Shown: positions 38,922 through 49,256 of the stretch, one piece after another
Numbering within the stretch: position 1 is the stretch's first letter
Layout of the letters: each line of letters starts with the position of its first letter
Source of the DNA: Candidatus Eiseniibacteriota bacterium
GTDB lineage: Bacteria > Eisenbacteria > RBG-16-71-46
DNA: 64,000 nucleotides
NCBI GenBank assembly: GCA_016710095.1
Contig: JADJLL010000012.1
Coordinates: 1 to 64,000 of the forward strand
Reading direction: 5' to 3'
Position numbers and translations under genes: made by a program
Notes under the pieces: model-generated
Told to the model about the DNA's origin: nothing
Databases searched by the model: none
The model's input: the letters and a program-made list of their open reading frames with translations, nothing else

Positions 38922-39320
38922 TCAGGCCTGCATGCGCTGCTGCGCGGAGCCCTGACCCAGGATGGCGTTGATCCGCTCGACGAGCTTGCGCGGGCTGAAC
39001 GGCTTGGTGATGTAGTCGTCCGCGCCGACTTCGAAGCCCACCTTCTGGTCCACGTTGCGGCCCTTGGCCGACAGCAGGATCACCGGAATGTGCTTCGTGC
39101 TCTCGTCGGCCTTGAAGAGCTTGCAGGTCTCGTAGCCGTCGAGCTTCGGCATCATGATGTCGAGCACGATGAGGTCGGGCTTCTCGGCGCGCGCCTTTTC
39201 GAAAGCCTGCTCGCCATCCAGCGCCGTCAGGACCTCGTAGCCTTCCATGCCGAGGCTGAAGTCCAGGATGTGGACGATGTAGATCTCGTCATCCACGACC
39301 AGGATCTTGCCCTTCGCCAT
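38922..39320 (-). CDS. Single-domain response regulator (CheY-like)
   Basis: Receiver of 132 residues with a strong GGAGGTGA ribosome site before the ATG at 39320 (MAKGKILVVDDEIY). Phospho-Asp in VLDIMMPKLDG, Ser in LLSAKG and Lys in TKPFSP are in place; the Gln/Ala tail after the last helix carries no output domain. It has its own sigma-28-like promoter and terminator, although it lies just downstream of the kinase/HD-GYP gene, its most likely phosphate source. Confidence 0.93.
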   Translation of the reverse strand: MAKGKILVVDDEIYIVHILDFSLGMEGYEVLTALDGEQAFEKARAEKPDLIVLDIMMPKLDGYETCKLFKADESTKHIPVILLSAKGRNVDQKVGFEVGADDYITKPFSPRKLVERINAILGQGSAQQRMQA

Positions 39321-39408
39321 GCCCGTCACCTCCTGAGCCGATCCGTTCCGTGATCGGCGGTCGAAAACAGCACTGCCGGGTCTACCCGGCGGTTCGCATA
39401 CGTGCCCG

Positions 39409-39436
39409 GTATCGGCCGTGCAGGTTGCGACCTTGA
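39409..39436 (-). promoter_or_regulatory. Sigma-28-like promoter of the receiver gene
   Basis: Minus-strand TCAAG (39432-39436), exactly 15 bases, then GCCGATAC (39409-39416). This matches the FliA-type TCAAG(TTT)-N12-GCCGATA(A) consensus, and the spacing is the same as in two other promoters in this window (near 42866 and 52481). Confidence 0.6.
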
Positions 39437-39454
39437 GTGCCTGTTGCCCACTTC

Positions 39455-41797
39455 TTAAGCGGCCTCGCGCAGCTCCCCTTCCCGCTCCAGCACCTTCAGG
39501 AAGGCCTCGACCACCTCGTAATCGAACTGGCGGCCGCACTCGCGGCGCAGTTCGGCGGCGGCCTCGGCCACGTCCCGGGGCGCCCGGAAGGGCCGCGGCG
39601 TGGTCATGCTTTCCCAGGCGTCCACGACGGCCAGGATGCGGCTGCCGAGCGGGATCGAGTCGCCGGTCAGCCCGCGCGGGTAGCCGGTGCCGTCCCAGCG
39701 TTCGTGGTGTCCCAGGATGTAGTCCCGCACGACGCCCAGGTACTCGAGCGGGCGCAGGATCTCGATGCTCACTTCGGGGTGCGCGGTCACGGCGCTGCGC
39801 TGCTTCTCGTCGAGCCCGCCCGGATGCGCGGTCTCGGCCTCGAGCCGCACCATGCCCACGTCGTGGATGCTCGCGACGTAGCCGATCACGTCCACGTCCG
39901 CCGGCGACATGCCCAGCTCGCGGGCCACGGCGCGCGCGCGCTTCATCTGGCGGCGTCCGCCGAGCGAGAAGTCGCGCTTGAGCTTCGTCATGCAGCGCAC
40001 GGCCTCGAGCGCGTCCTCGACCACGCGACGGCTGTCCGGGTACGCGCAGGCGCGCTCGATCGCGCTGCCCACGCGCTCGGTCAACATGGCGAGCAGCGCC
40101 AGGTCGTCCTCTTCGAACGCCTCGCCGTTGAGCTTGTTGTTCACGTTCACCACGCCGATCACTTCGCCTTCCACACGGAGCGGCATGCAGAGGAGCGACT
40201 TCGTGTGGTACTGCGGGTGATTGAGGCGGCGGAAACGGCGGTCGGTCTCGATGTTCTCGACGAGCACCGGACGGCCCCACGCGGCGACCGCGCCCGCGAC
40301 GCCGGAGCGCAGCGTGGTGCGGCGGCCTTCGACGCTCATCGGGTCGAGCCCGACGGACGCCGCGAGGAACAGGTCACCACGGTCGGGATCGACCAGCACG
40401 AGCGAGACGATGCCCGCGTCGAGCGTGGCCGCGACCATCTCGACGATCGCGTCGAACAGTTCGGCGAGGTCGGCACGGCCGGCGGTCTGGCGCGCGATGC
40501 GGCGTGCGCGCGTGGACGCGACCTGGTGCATGGGCATCGCGACGCAGAAGCGCGCGCCCTGCACGGAGCCTTCCGACACGTGCGGCTGCTCGGCCCACAT
40601 GCGGCCGCCGTGCAGCTGCGTGATGCTGCGGGCGATCGCGAGGCCGAGGCGCGTGCCTTCGTGCGACGGCTGGCCGCCGGGCAGCTGGCGGCGCGCGCGA
40701 TAGAAGCCCTCGAACACGAGCGCGAGGTCCTCCGCCGGAAGCGGCGGGCCTTCGTCGGTGATCGAGCAGGTCCATTCCTCGCCGCGCAGCGCGAAGCGCA
40801 CGCGCACCGTGCCGCCTTCGGGCGAGAACTGGACCGCGTTCTGGATCAGGTTGCCGAGCACGCGACGCACGAGCGCCGTGTCGACGTCGATGCGCGCGTC
40901 GGACTCGCACTCGAGCGCGATCGTCACGTCGCGCTTGCCGGCCGTGTCGGAGTGCTCGACGCACACCGTGCGGCCGAGCTCCGCGAGCGACACCGCGGTG
41001 AGACGCAGCGTGGTCTCGCCACCCTCGATGCGCGAAAGATCCTGCACGTCGGTCACGAGCCCGGAGAGCCGGTCGCATTCCTCGTCGATCACCTCGAGGA
41101 AGCGGCGGCGCGGCGCGTGTTCGTTGTCGAGGTTGTTCGACACGGTCTCGGCGTACGCCTTGATGGACGACAGCGGGCTGCGCATTTCGTGCGCGAGGAT
41201 CGACATGAGCCCGGACGCCGCGTCCTGCGCGGACGACAGCTTGCGTTCGGCGGCGCCGACGCGGGCGCGCTCCGTGTCGAGCGCGTGCATGAGGTCGATG
41301 CGTTCGAGCGCGAGAGCGAGTGCGTCCGCGAGCGCCTGCACGAGCAGGCGTTCGGGCGCGCTCAGCGAGCGGGGCGCGTCGAAAGCGATGAGCAGGAAAC
41401 CGTAGTGGGTGTTGCCGGCCTCGAGCGGCACGGTGACGAGCGCCTGCGGCGGGCGCTGCCACAGCAGCGTCTCGCGCGCGGCGTGCGGGCCCGCGGCGCC
41501 GTCGTCGAACATGGCGCGGTCGTGGCGCATGACCCACTCGACCGGACCACCGTGCTCGGCGAGGTACGGCGTCTCGACGCCGGACTCTTCGTAACGGAAC
41601 AGCGCGCCGCTGCGCCGGTCGAGCCGGAGCAACCGCGCGTCGGCGGCGTCGAGCGCACGCATCGCGTTCGAGGAGGCGATCCCCCACGACACGCCGAGGT
41701 CACCGGTCGTGCGCATGGCGAGCACGGCCTCGGCCAGCAAGGCCAACGCTTCACCCGGCAGTTCCAGCAGACTCGCTCCGCGATGCTTCGCGTCCAT
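39455..41797 (-). CDS. Histidine kinase fused to an HD-GYP phosphodiesterase
   Basis: Cytosolic 780-residue protein. GAF domain (about 20-165), HisKA with H-box SILAHEMRSPLSS (His near 203), HATPase (NLIQNAVQFSPEGG, TRLGLAIARS; to about 420), a second GAF (about 445-600), and a C-terminal HD-GYP domain with ASIHDVGMV, AVTAHPEVS and HHERWDGTGYPRG (about 699). The HD-GYP family hydrolyses cyclic-di-GMP. HATPase and HD-GYP in one chain suggests phosphorylation and cyclic-di-GMP turnover are linked. It follows the receiver-GGDEF gene after 14 bases. In the HATPase the G1 box reads DEGPPLP rather than DxGxG, so kinase activity may be weak. Confidence 0.92.
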   Translation of the reverse strand: MDAKHRGASLLELPGEALALLAEAVLAMRTTGDLGVSWGIASSNAMRALDAADARLLRLDRRSGALFRYEESGVETPYLAEHGGPVEWVMRHDRAMFDDGAAGPHAARETLLWQRPPQALVTVPLEAGNTHYGFLLIAFDAPRSLSAPERLLVQALADALALALERIDLMHALDTERARVGAAERKLSSAQDAASGLMSILAHEMRSPLSSIKAYAETVSNNLDNEHAPRRRFLEVIDEECDRLSGLVTDVQDLSRIEGGETTLRLTAVSLAELGRTVCVEHSDTAGKRDVTIALECESDARIDVDTALVRRVLGNLIQNAVQFSPEGGTVRVRFALRGEEWTCSITDEGPPLPAEDLALVFEGFYRARRQLPGGQPSHEGTRLGLAIARSITQLHGGRMWAEQPHVSEGSVQGARFCVAMPMHQVASTRARRIARQTAGRADLAELFDAIVEMVAATLDAGIVSLVLVDPDRGDLFLAASVGLDPMSVEGRRTTLRSGVAGAVAAWGRPVLVENIETDRRFRRLNHPQYHTKSLLCMPLRVEGEVIGVVNVNNKLNGEAFEEDDLALLAMLTERVGSAIERACAYPDSRRVVEDALEAVRCMTKLKRDFSLGGRRQMKRARAVARELGMSPADVDVIGYVASIHDVGMVRLEAETAHPGGLDEKQRSAVTAHPEVSIEILRPLEYLGVVRDYILGHHERWDGTGYPRGLTGDSIPLGSRILAVVDAWESMTTPRPFRAPRDVAEAAAELRRECGRQFDYEVVEAFLKVLEREGELREAA

Positions 41798-41811
41798 GCG
41801 TTCTCCCGAGG

Positions 41812-42774
<963 letters not shown>

Positions 42775-42865
42775 TCCGGCTCCCTGGAAGCAAATCCGGT
42801 TCGTACGCAGGGGAGCGGATGCCCCCGCCGTGAGGACGCCTCGCGCGAACCGTTGCTCGCGGTCG

Positions 42866-42893
42866 TTATCGGCCGCTCGCCGCATCGGCTTGC
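42866..42893 (-). promoter_or_regulatory. Sigma-28-like promoter of the receiver-GGDEF gene
   Basis: Minus-strand GCAAG (42889-42893), exactly 15 bases, then GCCGATAA (42866-42873). The -10 is a perfect FliA-type match and the -35 differs by one base from TCAAG. Confidence 0.55.
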
Positions 42894-42970
42894 GGGATTT
42901 TCCGGGCGCGGAAAGGGGGGGGCTGGCGGACGGCCGGATCACCCCGCCGGCAGGCGGAATCGCCGGAATC

Positions 42971-44011
42971 TCACCCCAGGTCGAGGCCGGAGGCCTCGAG
43001 CGACGCAAACGCATCCAGCTCGGGCCCGGACACCTCGCCGCGGGCGAGGCGCTTGGCCCCGACCAGGGCGATCATCCCGGCGTTGTCCGCGCACAGCCGC
43101 GGCGACGGGATCCGCAGGGTGATGCCGCGGCGGTCGCAGGCCGTCGCCAGCGCCGCCCGGAGCGCGCGGTTGCACGCGACGCCACCGCCGAGGCTGAGCG
43201 CCTTCGCCCCCACCTCGTCCACGGCGCGCATGGACTTGCCGACCACGGTTTCGACGACCGCCGCCTGGAACGAGGCGGCGACGTCCGCGATCAGCGTGTC
43301 GGGGTACGGCGGGTCGCCGAACGGCTTGAGCGCCGTGCCGACCGCCGTCTTGAGACCGGAGAACGAGAAGTCGAAGCCCGGCCGGTCGAGCATCGGGCGC
43401 GGGAACGCGAACGCGTCCGCGCGGCCGTTCGCCGCCATGCGGTCAATCACGGGTCCGCCGGGGAATCCCAGCCCCAGCCGCTTGGCGACCTTGTCGTACG
43501 CCTCGCCCGCCGCGTCGTCGAGCGTCGCGCCCATCCAGCGGTACTCGCCGAACGCCTTCACCTCGACCAGCTCGGTGTGCCCGCCCGACACGATCAGCGC
43601 GACGTGCGGGTACGGCGGCTCGCCGTGCTCGAGCGTGGCCGAGTGCAGGTGCGCCTCGATGTGGTTGACCCCGATCACGGGAATCCCGAGCGCGGCGCCG
43701 TACGCCTTGCCGAACGCGAGCCCCACGACGAGCGAACCGACGAGTCCGGGCGCGTGCGTGACCGCGATGGCCGTGAGATCGGAGGGTTGCACGTCCGCCT
43801 CGGCGAGCGCGCTCTTCACCATGCGCGGTAGCAGCTCGAGGTGCGCGCGCGACGCCAGCTCCGGCACGATGCCGCCGTAGAGCTTGTGCACGTCCTGCGC
43901 GGCGATCAGGTGCGCGCGCAGCGTGACGCCATCCGCGAGCACGGCGACCGACGTGTCGTCGCACGACGTCTCGATGCCGAGCACGAGCGACTCGGGACGG
44001 CGCGCGGTCAC
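42971..44011 (-). CDS. tsaD: tRNA N6-adenosine threonylcarbamoyltransferase
   Basis: Transfers the threonylcarbamoyl group to A37 of ANN-decoding tRNAs. The GTG start at 44011 has GGAGG upstream and leads into VLGIETSCDDTSVAV. The metal-binding NHIEAHLHS (two His), VSGGHTEL, DDAAGEAYDKVAK, FSFSGLKTAV and SLGGGVACNRALR are all present, as is DNAGMIALVG at the end. Length of about 346 residues is normal. It overlaps the cutA stop by 4 bases (GTGA). Confidence 0.97.
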   Translation of the reverse strand: MTARRPESLVLGIETSCDDTSVAVLADGVTLRAHLIAAQDVHKLYGGIVPELASRAHLELLPRMVKSALAEADVQPSDLTAIAVTHAPGLVGSLVVGLAFGKAYGAALGIPVIGVNHIEAHLHSATLEHGEPPYPHVALIVSGGHTELVEVKAFGEYRWMGATLDDAAGEAYDKVAKRLGLGFPGGPVIDRMAANGRADAFAFPRPMLDRPGFDFSFSGLKTAVGTALKPFGDPPYPDTLIADVAASFQAAVVETVVGKSMRAVDEVGAKALSLGGGVACNRALRAALATACDRRGITLRIPSPRLCADNAGMIALVGAKRLARGEVSGPELDAFASLEASGLDLG

Positions 44012-44336
44012 GATTCCTCCGGCGCGAGCGAGTCGTCGAGCCACTGCAGGTAGCGCGGCGAGCCGGTCGCGATGCGCGTCGCGATGCACTCGGGCGTGTC
44101 GTACGGATGCAGCTCGTGCAGGCGCGAGACGAACGCGGTCAGTCCTGCTTGCGCGTCTTCATGAGCACGACCACTTCGCGCTCGTCCTTCACTTCGCCCT
44201 CCCAGCGGTAGAGCGAACGCGCGCCGGGCAGGATGTTGGCGCACGCGATCAGGCGCTCGTCCACGAGCACGCGCGCCACGCGGGCGGCGTCGTCTTCGTT
44301 CGCGAAAGTCGTGTGGACGAGCAACATCTCGGTCAT
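44008..44336 (-). CDS. cutA: CutA-family divalent-cation tolerance protein (one frameshift)
   Basis: Small trimeric protein. Start at 44336 (MTEMLLVHTTFANEDDA). The core LIACANILPGARSLYRWEGEV is intact, then the frame changes near 44146; the other frame continues with GLTAFVSRLHELHPYDTPE, including the conserved HPYDTPE loop, and ends at 44008. The corrected protein would be about 109 residues, the family norm, so a single-base sequence error is likely. The start overlaps the DUF3037 stop by 4 bases and the end overlaps tsaD by 4 bases. Confidence 0.85.
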
Positions 44337-44734
44337 GACGCGCTCCGGTTCACACGCACCAGCGTGGCCATGAGGTGTTCGAGGAACGACTCGGGGTCGT
44401 CGCACAGCCCTTCGTGCACGTCGGAGACCTGGATCATCGTGCTGCGCGGCGACACCAGCCAACGGAAGCGCTCGGCCGCGGACAGCAGCGCGATCGGCCC
44501 CCCGGCGGGCGCGCCGTCGGCGACGCGCGACAGGCTCGCCAGATGCGACTCGAGCAGCGCCACGTCGGCGTCCGGCGCGAGCGCCAGCAGCCGCGCGCGA
44601 TCGAGCTCGATGCCGGCGCGCAGCCATTCGAGCGACCGGCACCACACGATGACGCCCGCGTTCAGCGTCTCTCCGCGCTCCACGCGAGGCACCACGCGGA
44701 CGATCGCGTACTCAAACGAGCGCGTTTCGGGCAC
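44333..44734 (-). CDS. DUF3037 family protein
   Basis: Protein of 133 residues with a GTG start at 44734 that lies 23 bases inside the end of the HipA-like kinase gene. The family motif FEYAIVRVVPRVERGETLNAG near the start and IQVSDVHEGLCDDPE towards the end identify DUF3037, a family of unknown function that is often encoded beside a HipA-like kinase. The tight overlap points to a functional pair with the upstream gene. Confidence 0.85.
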   Translation of the reverse strand: MPETRSFEYAIVRVVPRVERGETLNAGVIVWCRSLEWLRAGIELDRARLLALAPDADVALLESHLASLSRVADGAPAGGPIALLSAAERFRWLVSPRSTMIQVSDVHEGLCDDPESFLEHLMATLVRVNRSAS

Positions 44735-45491
44735 GGTCCGCCTCCGCGGTGAAGGTTTCGGATGCCGCGAGCCGCGCCGTCAGCCACGCCGCGTACGCCG
44801 CGCGCGTCGCCGCTGCGTCGCCGGGGCCGTCGGCCGCCGTCAGCCATTCGTCGGGCAGCGCGGCGAGCATGGGTTCGAACGGCGCCGCCGCGAGCTTCGC
44901 GCGCATGCGTTCGGCCGCCGCGGCCAGTTGCGTCGCGCGCGGCAGCAGCACGTGCTGCCTCACCGCGGCGAACGCGCTCGCGCTGCTCGCCGCCGCGTTG
45001 CCCCACGCGTGATGGAAGTAGAGCGCCGCGCCGTGATCGATGAGCCACAGCGTTTCGCCCACGATCAGCAGGTTGGGATTGCGCGCCGAGCGGTCCACGT
45101 TCATGACGAACGAGTCGAACCAGACGAGCGCGCTCGCGAGGTCCTCGGCGATCGCCGGCGGCGCGGCCGGGTCGTACGTGAGCGCGCCGGGCAGGAACGC
45201 GAGCCCGAGGTTGGCGCCGTGGCTCGCGCGGAGCAGGTCGCGGATCTCGGGGTCGGGCTCGTTGCGGCCGAACGCCTCGTCGAGGTCGATGCGCGCCAGT
45301 TCCGGCACCGCGAAACCGCACGCGCGCGCCAGTTCGCCGCAGATCCATTCGGCCACGAGCGCGCGTGCGCCCTGGCCCGCGCCGCGGAACTTCACGACCC
45401 AGAGCCGGCCGTCGGAGGCTTCGACGATGGCGGGCAGCGAGCCGCCTTCCTTGAGCGGCGACACGTAGCGGATGGCCTGGAGGGTGCGCAT
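44712..45491 (-). CDS. HipA-like kinase family protein
   Basis: About 259 residues from ATG 45491 (MRTLQAIRYVSPL). The sequence resembles the kinase-fold HipA_2 group: Lys in LWVVKFRG for ATP, the WFDSFVMNVDRSARNPNLL segment with the N-V-D-R-x-x-x-N-P-N catalytic loop, and LWLIDHGAALYFHHAWG carrying the metal-binding Asp. It lacks the N-terminal region of true HipA toxins and no HipB antitoxin is present; a DUF3037 gene overlaps instead. Physiological substrate unknown. First gene of a four-gene overlapping set ending in tsaD. Confidence 0.85.
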   Translation of the reverse strand: MRTLQAIRYVSPLKEGGSLPAIVEASDGRLWVVKFRGAGQGARALVAEWICGELARACGFAVPELARIDLDEAFGRNEPDPEIRDLLRASHGANLGLAFLPGALTYDPAAPPAIAEDLASALVWFDSFVMNVDRSARNPNLLIVGETLWLIDHGAALYFHHAWGNAAASSASAFAAVRQHVLLPRATQLAAAAERMRAKLAAAPFEPMLAALPDEWLTAADGPGDAAATRAAYAAWLTARLAASETFTAEADRARNALV

Positions 45492-45535
45492 GGGGGCCAA
45501 GCTATGCGGCACGGCGCGCACTGTCCAACGAAGCG

Positions 45536-45570
45536 AAACGGCCCGGAACCGTCGAGGGTTCCGGGCCGTT
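45536..45570 (-). terminator. Terminator after the PQQ-propeller gene
   Basis: Perfect 14-base stem AACGGCCCGGAACC/GGTTCCGGGCCGTT (45537-45550 with 45557-45570), 6-base loop, ending in TTT on the minus strand. It separates the propeller gene (stop at 45592) from the HipA-like gene. Confidence 0.75.
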
Positions 45571-45591
45571 CGTGACTCCGTGCGACGAGGC

Positions 45592-47190
45592 CTACAGCGC
45601 GTACGCCTCGATCACGCCGTCGGACTTCTTGAAGTAGAGCATGCCCTCGATCTCGTCCACTTCGTACTCGGGCGTCTTGTCGCCGAGCTGGACCGACGAG
45701 ACGATCTTGCCGTCCGACTTCGCGACCTTCACGAGGCCCGGGCGCTTCTTGCCGCCCTCTTCGACGCTCGTGAGGATGTAGCGGAAGTCCACACCGGCCG
45801 TCGTCGCCTTGAAGCGGCGCGACAGCTCGGGGTTGCCCGACACGTAGTAGGTCTGCGTGCCGCCGTAGCGCTGCGCGCGGTCGTACGCCGCGCCGGCCGC
45901 GGCCGCGTTCGAGGCCATCACCGCGACCGTCGTGACGACCTTGATCCAGCCCGCCTGACCGGGAGCGGCGTAGTACGCGCGCCAGTCCTCCTTGCCTTCC
46001 TTCGTCAGCTTGAGCAGCGACTGGCTCGAGGTCAGCAGGAAGCCGCCGTCGCGCAGCGACAGCGACGAGGGCACCTCGCCCTCCTTGAACTTGAACTTCG
46101 CGAGGATCTGGTCGGTGCCGTCGGCGAGCGCGACCGCGTGCATTTCGTTGTCCGCGCAGATGTAGACGCGGTCACCGTCCACGTCGAACGACGTCGCGTC
46201 CTCGAGATCCTTGAACGGCTTCTTCCACACGGACTCGCCCGTCGCGGGGTTCAGCACGTCGATGAACGGCTTGCCCTTCGGCTTGTCGCCGTCCATGAAC
46301 GACGTGCCGCGCACGACGATGCCCTGCTGCACGATCATCATCTGGCAGGGACGGCCGCGGAAATCCTTCTCCTTCTTCCACAGCAGCTCGCCCGACTTCG
46401 CGCTGACGGCCTGCAGGCTCTTCTCGTACGGCACGAAGATGACACCGTCGGCGCTCAGCATGCCGCAGAAGCCGTAGTTCAGCGCCGCGGGCGTCTTGCC
46501 CTTGAGCCCGACGCACGCCCACTCCTTGGCGCCCGTCTCGAGGTTGATCTTGATCGGGCCGTCTTCGCTCAGCCAGACGACCATGCTGTTCTCGTCCGGG
46601 AACGTCGCGGGCTGGTTGCCGGCGATCGAGAAGCGCTTGAACATGCGGCCGCTGCCCTTCACTTCGAACAGCTGCAGCGGCTTCTCGAACAGTCTCTCCT
46701 GCTGCCACTTGATCTCGCCGGTCTCGGTGTCGACGGCGACGGTCATGGGCTTGTTGCCCTTCTTCGCGAGCCCGAAGATCACGAGCATGCGCTTGTGCGC
46801 GACCTGGATCTGGCCCGTGCTGCTCAGGATGGGCAGCTTCTCGGAGTCCCACTTCGTCTTGCCGGTCTGCAGGTCGATCACCTCGACGTGCCGGCGCGTG
46901 CCGCCCATGCCTTCGCCGATGTCGAGCATGCCGTACGGCGTGTTCTCGAGTTCGTCGAAGTTGCACTCCTTGAACTTCGCGAGGTCCTTGCGCTCCCACA
47001 GCACGGAGCCGTCGGCCGGATTGATCACGCGAAGCGCGTCGTCGGACGACACGAGCAGCGTGCCGAGCGACGTGATGCGCTGGAAGGCGATGTCGGTCGT
47101 CGTGTACGTCCAGCGCGGGGTCGCGGCCATGGCGGCGACGGGAACGAGAACGGCGCACGCGAGCGCCGCGAGGGTGGTGCGGAACTTCAT
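45592..47190 (-). CDS. Secreted PQQ-like beta-propeller protein
   Basis: Exported protein of 532 residues with a signal peptide (about 1-22, AMA-ATPRW). Repeated blades of the PQQ/BamB type are visible: LRVINPADGSVLWERKD, EVIDLQTGKTKWDSEK, VAVDTETGEIKWQQER, KINLETGAKEWACV, QAVSAKSGELLWKKEK, DVLNPATGESVWKKPF, and a final VIEAYAL strand. No catalytic Cys pair or metal site of alcohol dehydrogenases is seen, so a structural or scaffolding role in the periplasm or outer membrane is more likely. Strong GGGAGG ribosome site and downstream terminator. Confidence 0.88.
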   Translation of the reverse strand: MKFRTTLAALACAVLVPVAAMAATPRWTYTTTDIAFQRITSLGTLLVSSDDALRVINPADGSVLWERKDLAKFKECNFDELENTPYGMLDIGEGMGGTRRHVEVIDLQTGKTKWDSEKLPILSSTGQIQVAHKRMLVIFGLAKKGNKPMTVAVDTETGEIKWQQERLFEKPLQLFEVKGSGRMFKRFSIAGNQPATFPDENSMVVWLSEDGPIKINLETGAKEWACVGLKGKTPAALNYGFCGMLSADGVIFVPYEKSLQAVSAKSGELLWKKEKDFRGRPCQMMIVQQGIVVRGTSFMDGDKPKGKPFIDVLNPATGESVWKKPFKDLEDATSFDVDGDRVYICADNEMHAVALADGTDQILAKFKFKEGEVPSSLSLRDGGFLLTSSQSLLKLTKEGKEDWRAYYAAPGQAGWIKVVTTVAVMASNAAAAGAAYDRAQRYGGTQTYYVSGNPELSRRFKATTAGVDFRYILTSVEEGGKKRPGLVKVAKSDGKIVSSVQLGDKTPEYEVDEIEGMLYFKKSDGVIEAYAL

Positions 47191-47250
47191 CGAGGTGTTC
47201 CTCCCGGGGAGTGGGGTTGGGGCTTCGGCCCGGAGCGGCCGGTGAAACGT

Positions 47251-48078
47251 CTACTTGTAGGCGGCGCAGTACCCGATCCAACAGTCGTCGTTGTCGAGCT
47301 TCGTGCGCTTGTGGAGCGTGCCGGTGTGCGTACGGGCTTCGGCATCCCAGCCCTCGCTGTACACCTCGAAGTCCGAAAAACCGGCCTCGATCACGCATTC
47401 CTGAAGCTCGCGCAGGGTCCACATGCGCCAGTCGTACACGAACGCCCGCGCCATCCGCGGGGCGTCCTTGAACTCGAAATGGATGTAAGCGAGCAGCCTG
47501 CGGTCGATCGCGTTGAACGACTTCTGCTCCCAGACGTACGTGAACGGCGGCAGCATCCGGCCGTCCGGCGTGTTCGTCGCGCGCTTGCGCGTGCGCTCGG
47601 ACAGCGTGCGCTCGGCCTTCGCGCCGCCGAAGGCGTTCAGGACGAGCACGCCGCCGGGCTTCAGCCCCGCGCGCGCGGCGCGCAGGTAGGCGATCAGGTC
47701 GGGACGCTCGTGGAACACCCACCAGGAGAAGTTGAGCGCGCACGCGATGTCCACGAGCGGCTTCTGGGCTTTTCGCACGTCGGACTTGACCAGCGTCACG
47801 CGGTCCGCGACCTCGCGCACCCAGGGCAGCCGGTACTGCTTCGCCCACGCGAGCGGTTCGGGATCGAGGTCCACGGCCCAGGAACGGTTGTCGGGGTGGC
47901 GCTGCGCCCAGGCGGTCGCGAGCGCGGCCGTGCTGCAGAAGTCCTCGCGGAACGTCCGGGGCGCGCGGTCGTTGCGCGTACGGAACGCGCGCACGAGGAA
48001 GTCGAGGTCCCACTCGACGCCCTGAACGGCGGCTTCGTAGAAGGCGTGGCGGTCACGGCGGGGAGCAGGGCTTTTCAT
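47251..48078 (-). CDS. Class I SAM-dependent methyltransferase
   Basis: Soluble enzyme of 275 residues. The SAM-binding fold is recognisable: FREDFCSTAALATAWAQ (motif I region), WAVDLDPEPLAWA (acidic residue for ribose), LVKSDVRKA, and DIACALNFSWWVFHER, followed by LKPGGVLVLNAFGG. The C-terminal half has several Trp/Tyr-rich strands. Substrate unknown. It precedes the propeller gene by about 60 bases on the same strand. Confidence 0.85.
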   Translation of the reverse strand: MKSPAPRRDRHAFYEAAVQGVEWDLDFLVRAFRTRNDRAPRTFREDFCSTAALATAWAQRHPDNRSWAVDLDPEPLAWAKQYRLPWVREVADRVTLVKSDVRKAQKPLVDIACALNFSWWVFHERPDLIAYLRAARAGLKPGGVLVLNAFGGAKAERTLSERTRKRATNTPDGRMLPPFTYVWEQKSFNAIDRRLLAYIHFEFKDAPRMARAFVYDWRMWTLRELQECVIEAGFSDFEVYSEGWDAEARTHTGTLHKRTKLDNDDCWIGYCAAYK

Positions 48079-48212
48079 CGGTCCGTCCTGAAGTAAGATG
48101 CGCGCGATTCCGTTCGGGCCGCGCGGACGCCCACAGGCGGGCGCGCGGCGCGAGATGTTCCGCGAGGGAGCGCTCGAGCGTCAAACGCTTTCACCGCTTT
48201 TCCGGGAGGGAC

Positions 48213-49256
48213 ATGGCCGTCCGCAACCGCCGCACGCCGCGCCCCGCCGTCACGTCGTGGCAGCGCCTCGACGACGAACGGCTGCTCGACCTGCGCTTCA
48301 GCGATCTCGCGCTCGCCGATGCGGGCGTGTTCCTGCAGCCGCACGTCGAGCAGGTGTGGGACGAACTCGCGCAGCGCGGGCTGCGGCTCAAGCCGCACGT
48401 GTGGCTGTCCACCGAGTGGTTCTCGCCCGACGGCGTGCCCGGAGTGGCGATCCCCTTCTACCTCGCGCACCCGCGCCTGCTGCGGCTCGAGAAGAAGATG
48501 ATGCTCGAGGCCGAGGGCGGCACGCGCGAGGAATGCCTGTCGATCCTGCGGCACGAGTTCGGGCACTGCATCCAGCACGCGTGGCGGCTGCACCGCCGCG
48601 CCGAGTGGCGGCGCCACTTCGGCAACACGCACAAGCCGTACCCCGAGATCTACCGCCCCAACCCGGCGAGCAACCGCTTCGTGCAGCACCTGCGGCAGTA
48701 CTACGCGCAGGCGCATCCGGACGAGGACTTCGCCGAGACGTTCGCCGTGTGGCTCACGCCGCGCTCCGCGTGGCGCCGCCGTTACGCGGGCTGGCCCGCG
48801 CTGCGCAAGCTCGAGTACGTGGACGAGCTCATGCGCGAGCTGCGCGGGGCCGCTCCGGCCGTGCGCTCGCGCAAGCAGGTCGAACCGCTCGGCCAGGTGA
48901 AGCGCACGCTGCGCGAGCACTACGCCGAGAAACAGGCGCACTACGCGCGCTGGCGGCCCACGGTGCAGGACCGCGACCTGCAGCGGCTGTTCGCCGCAGA
49001 ACCCGGACGGCGCTCGGAACCCGCGGCGCGTTTCGTGAAGCGCAATCGCGGCGAGATCCGCCGGCTCGTGTCGCGGTTCACCGGCGAATCGCCTTTCACG
49101 CTGGAGCGCGTGCTCGACGACGTGATCGCGCGCTGCCTCGTGCTCGACCTCAAGGCGTCCGGCAACGAACGGCGCCTGCGCGTGGACGTCGCGCTGCTGC
49201 TCACGGTGCGCACCGTCCACTTCCACTACAGCCGCAAGAACTGGATCGCACTGTGA
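48213..49256 (+). CDS. Putative zinc metallopeptidase paired with an ATP-grasp ligase
   Basis: Cytosolic-looking protein of 347 residues without signal peptide. The start at 48213 follows a GGGAGG site. The zinc motif HEFGHCIQHAW (His near 114 and 118) and a downstream DEDFAETFAVWL helix with the Glu ligand fit the 'putative zinc-binding metallopeptidase' group. The C-terminal 150 residues are basic and helical and could bind nucleic acid or an anionic substrate. The stop overlaps the start of an ATP-grasp gene (GTGA). Confidence 0.82.
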   Translation: MAVRNRRTPRPAVTSWQRLDDERLLDLRFSDLALADAGVFLQPHVEQVWDELAQRGLRLKPHVWLSTEWFSPDGVPGVAIPFYLAHPRLLRLEKKMMLEAEGGTREECLSILRHEFGHCIQHAWRLHRRAEWRRHFGNTHKPYPEIYRPNPASNRFVQHLRQYYAQAHPDEDFAETFAVWLTPRSAWRRRYAGWPALRKLEYVDELMRELRGAAPAVRSRKQVEPLGQVKRTLREHYAEKQAHYARWRPTVQDRDLQRLFAAEPGRRSEPAARFVKRNRGEIRRLVSRFTGESPFTLERVLDDVIARCLVLDLKASGNERRLRVDVALLLTVRTVHFHYSRKNWIAL

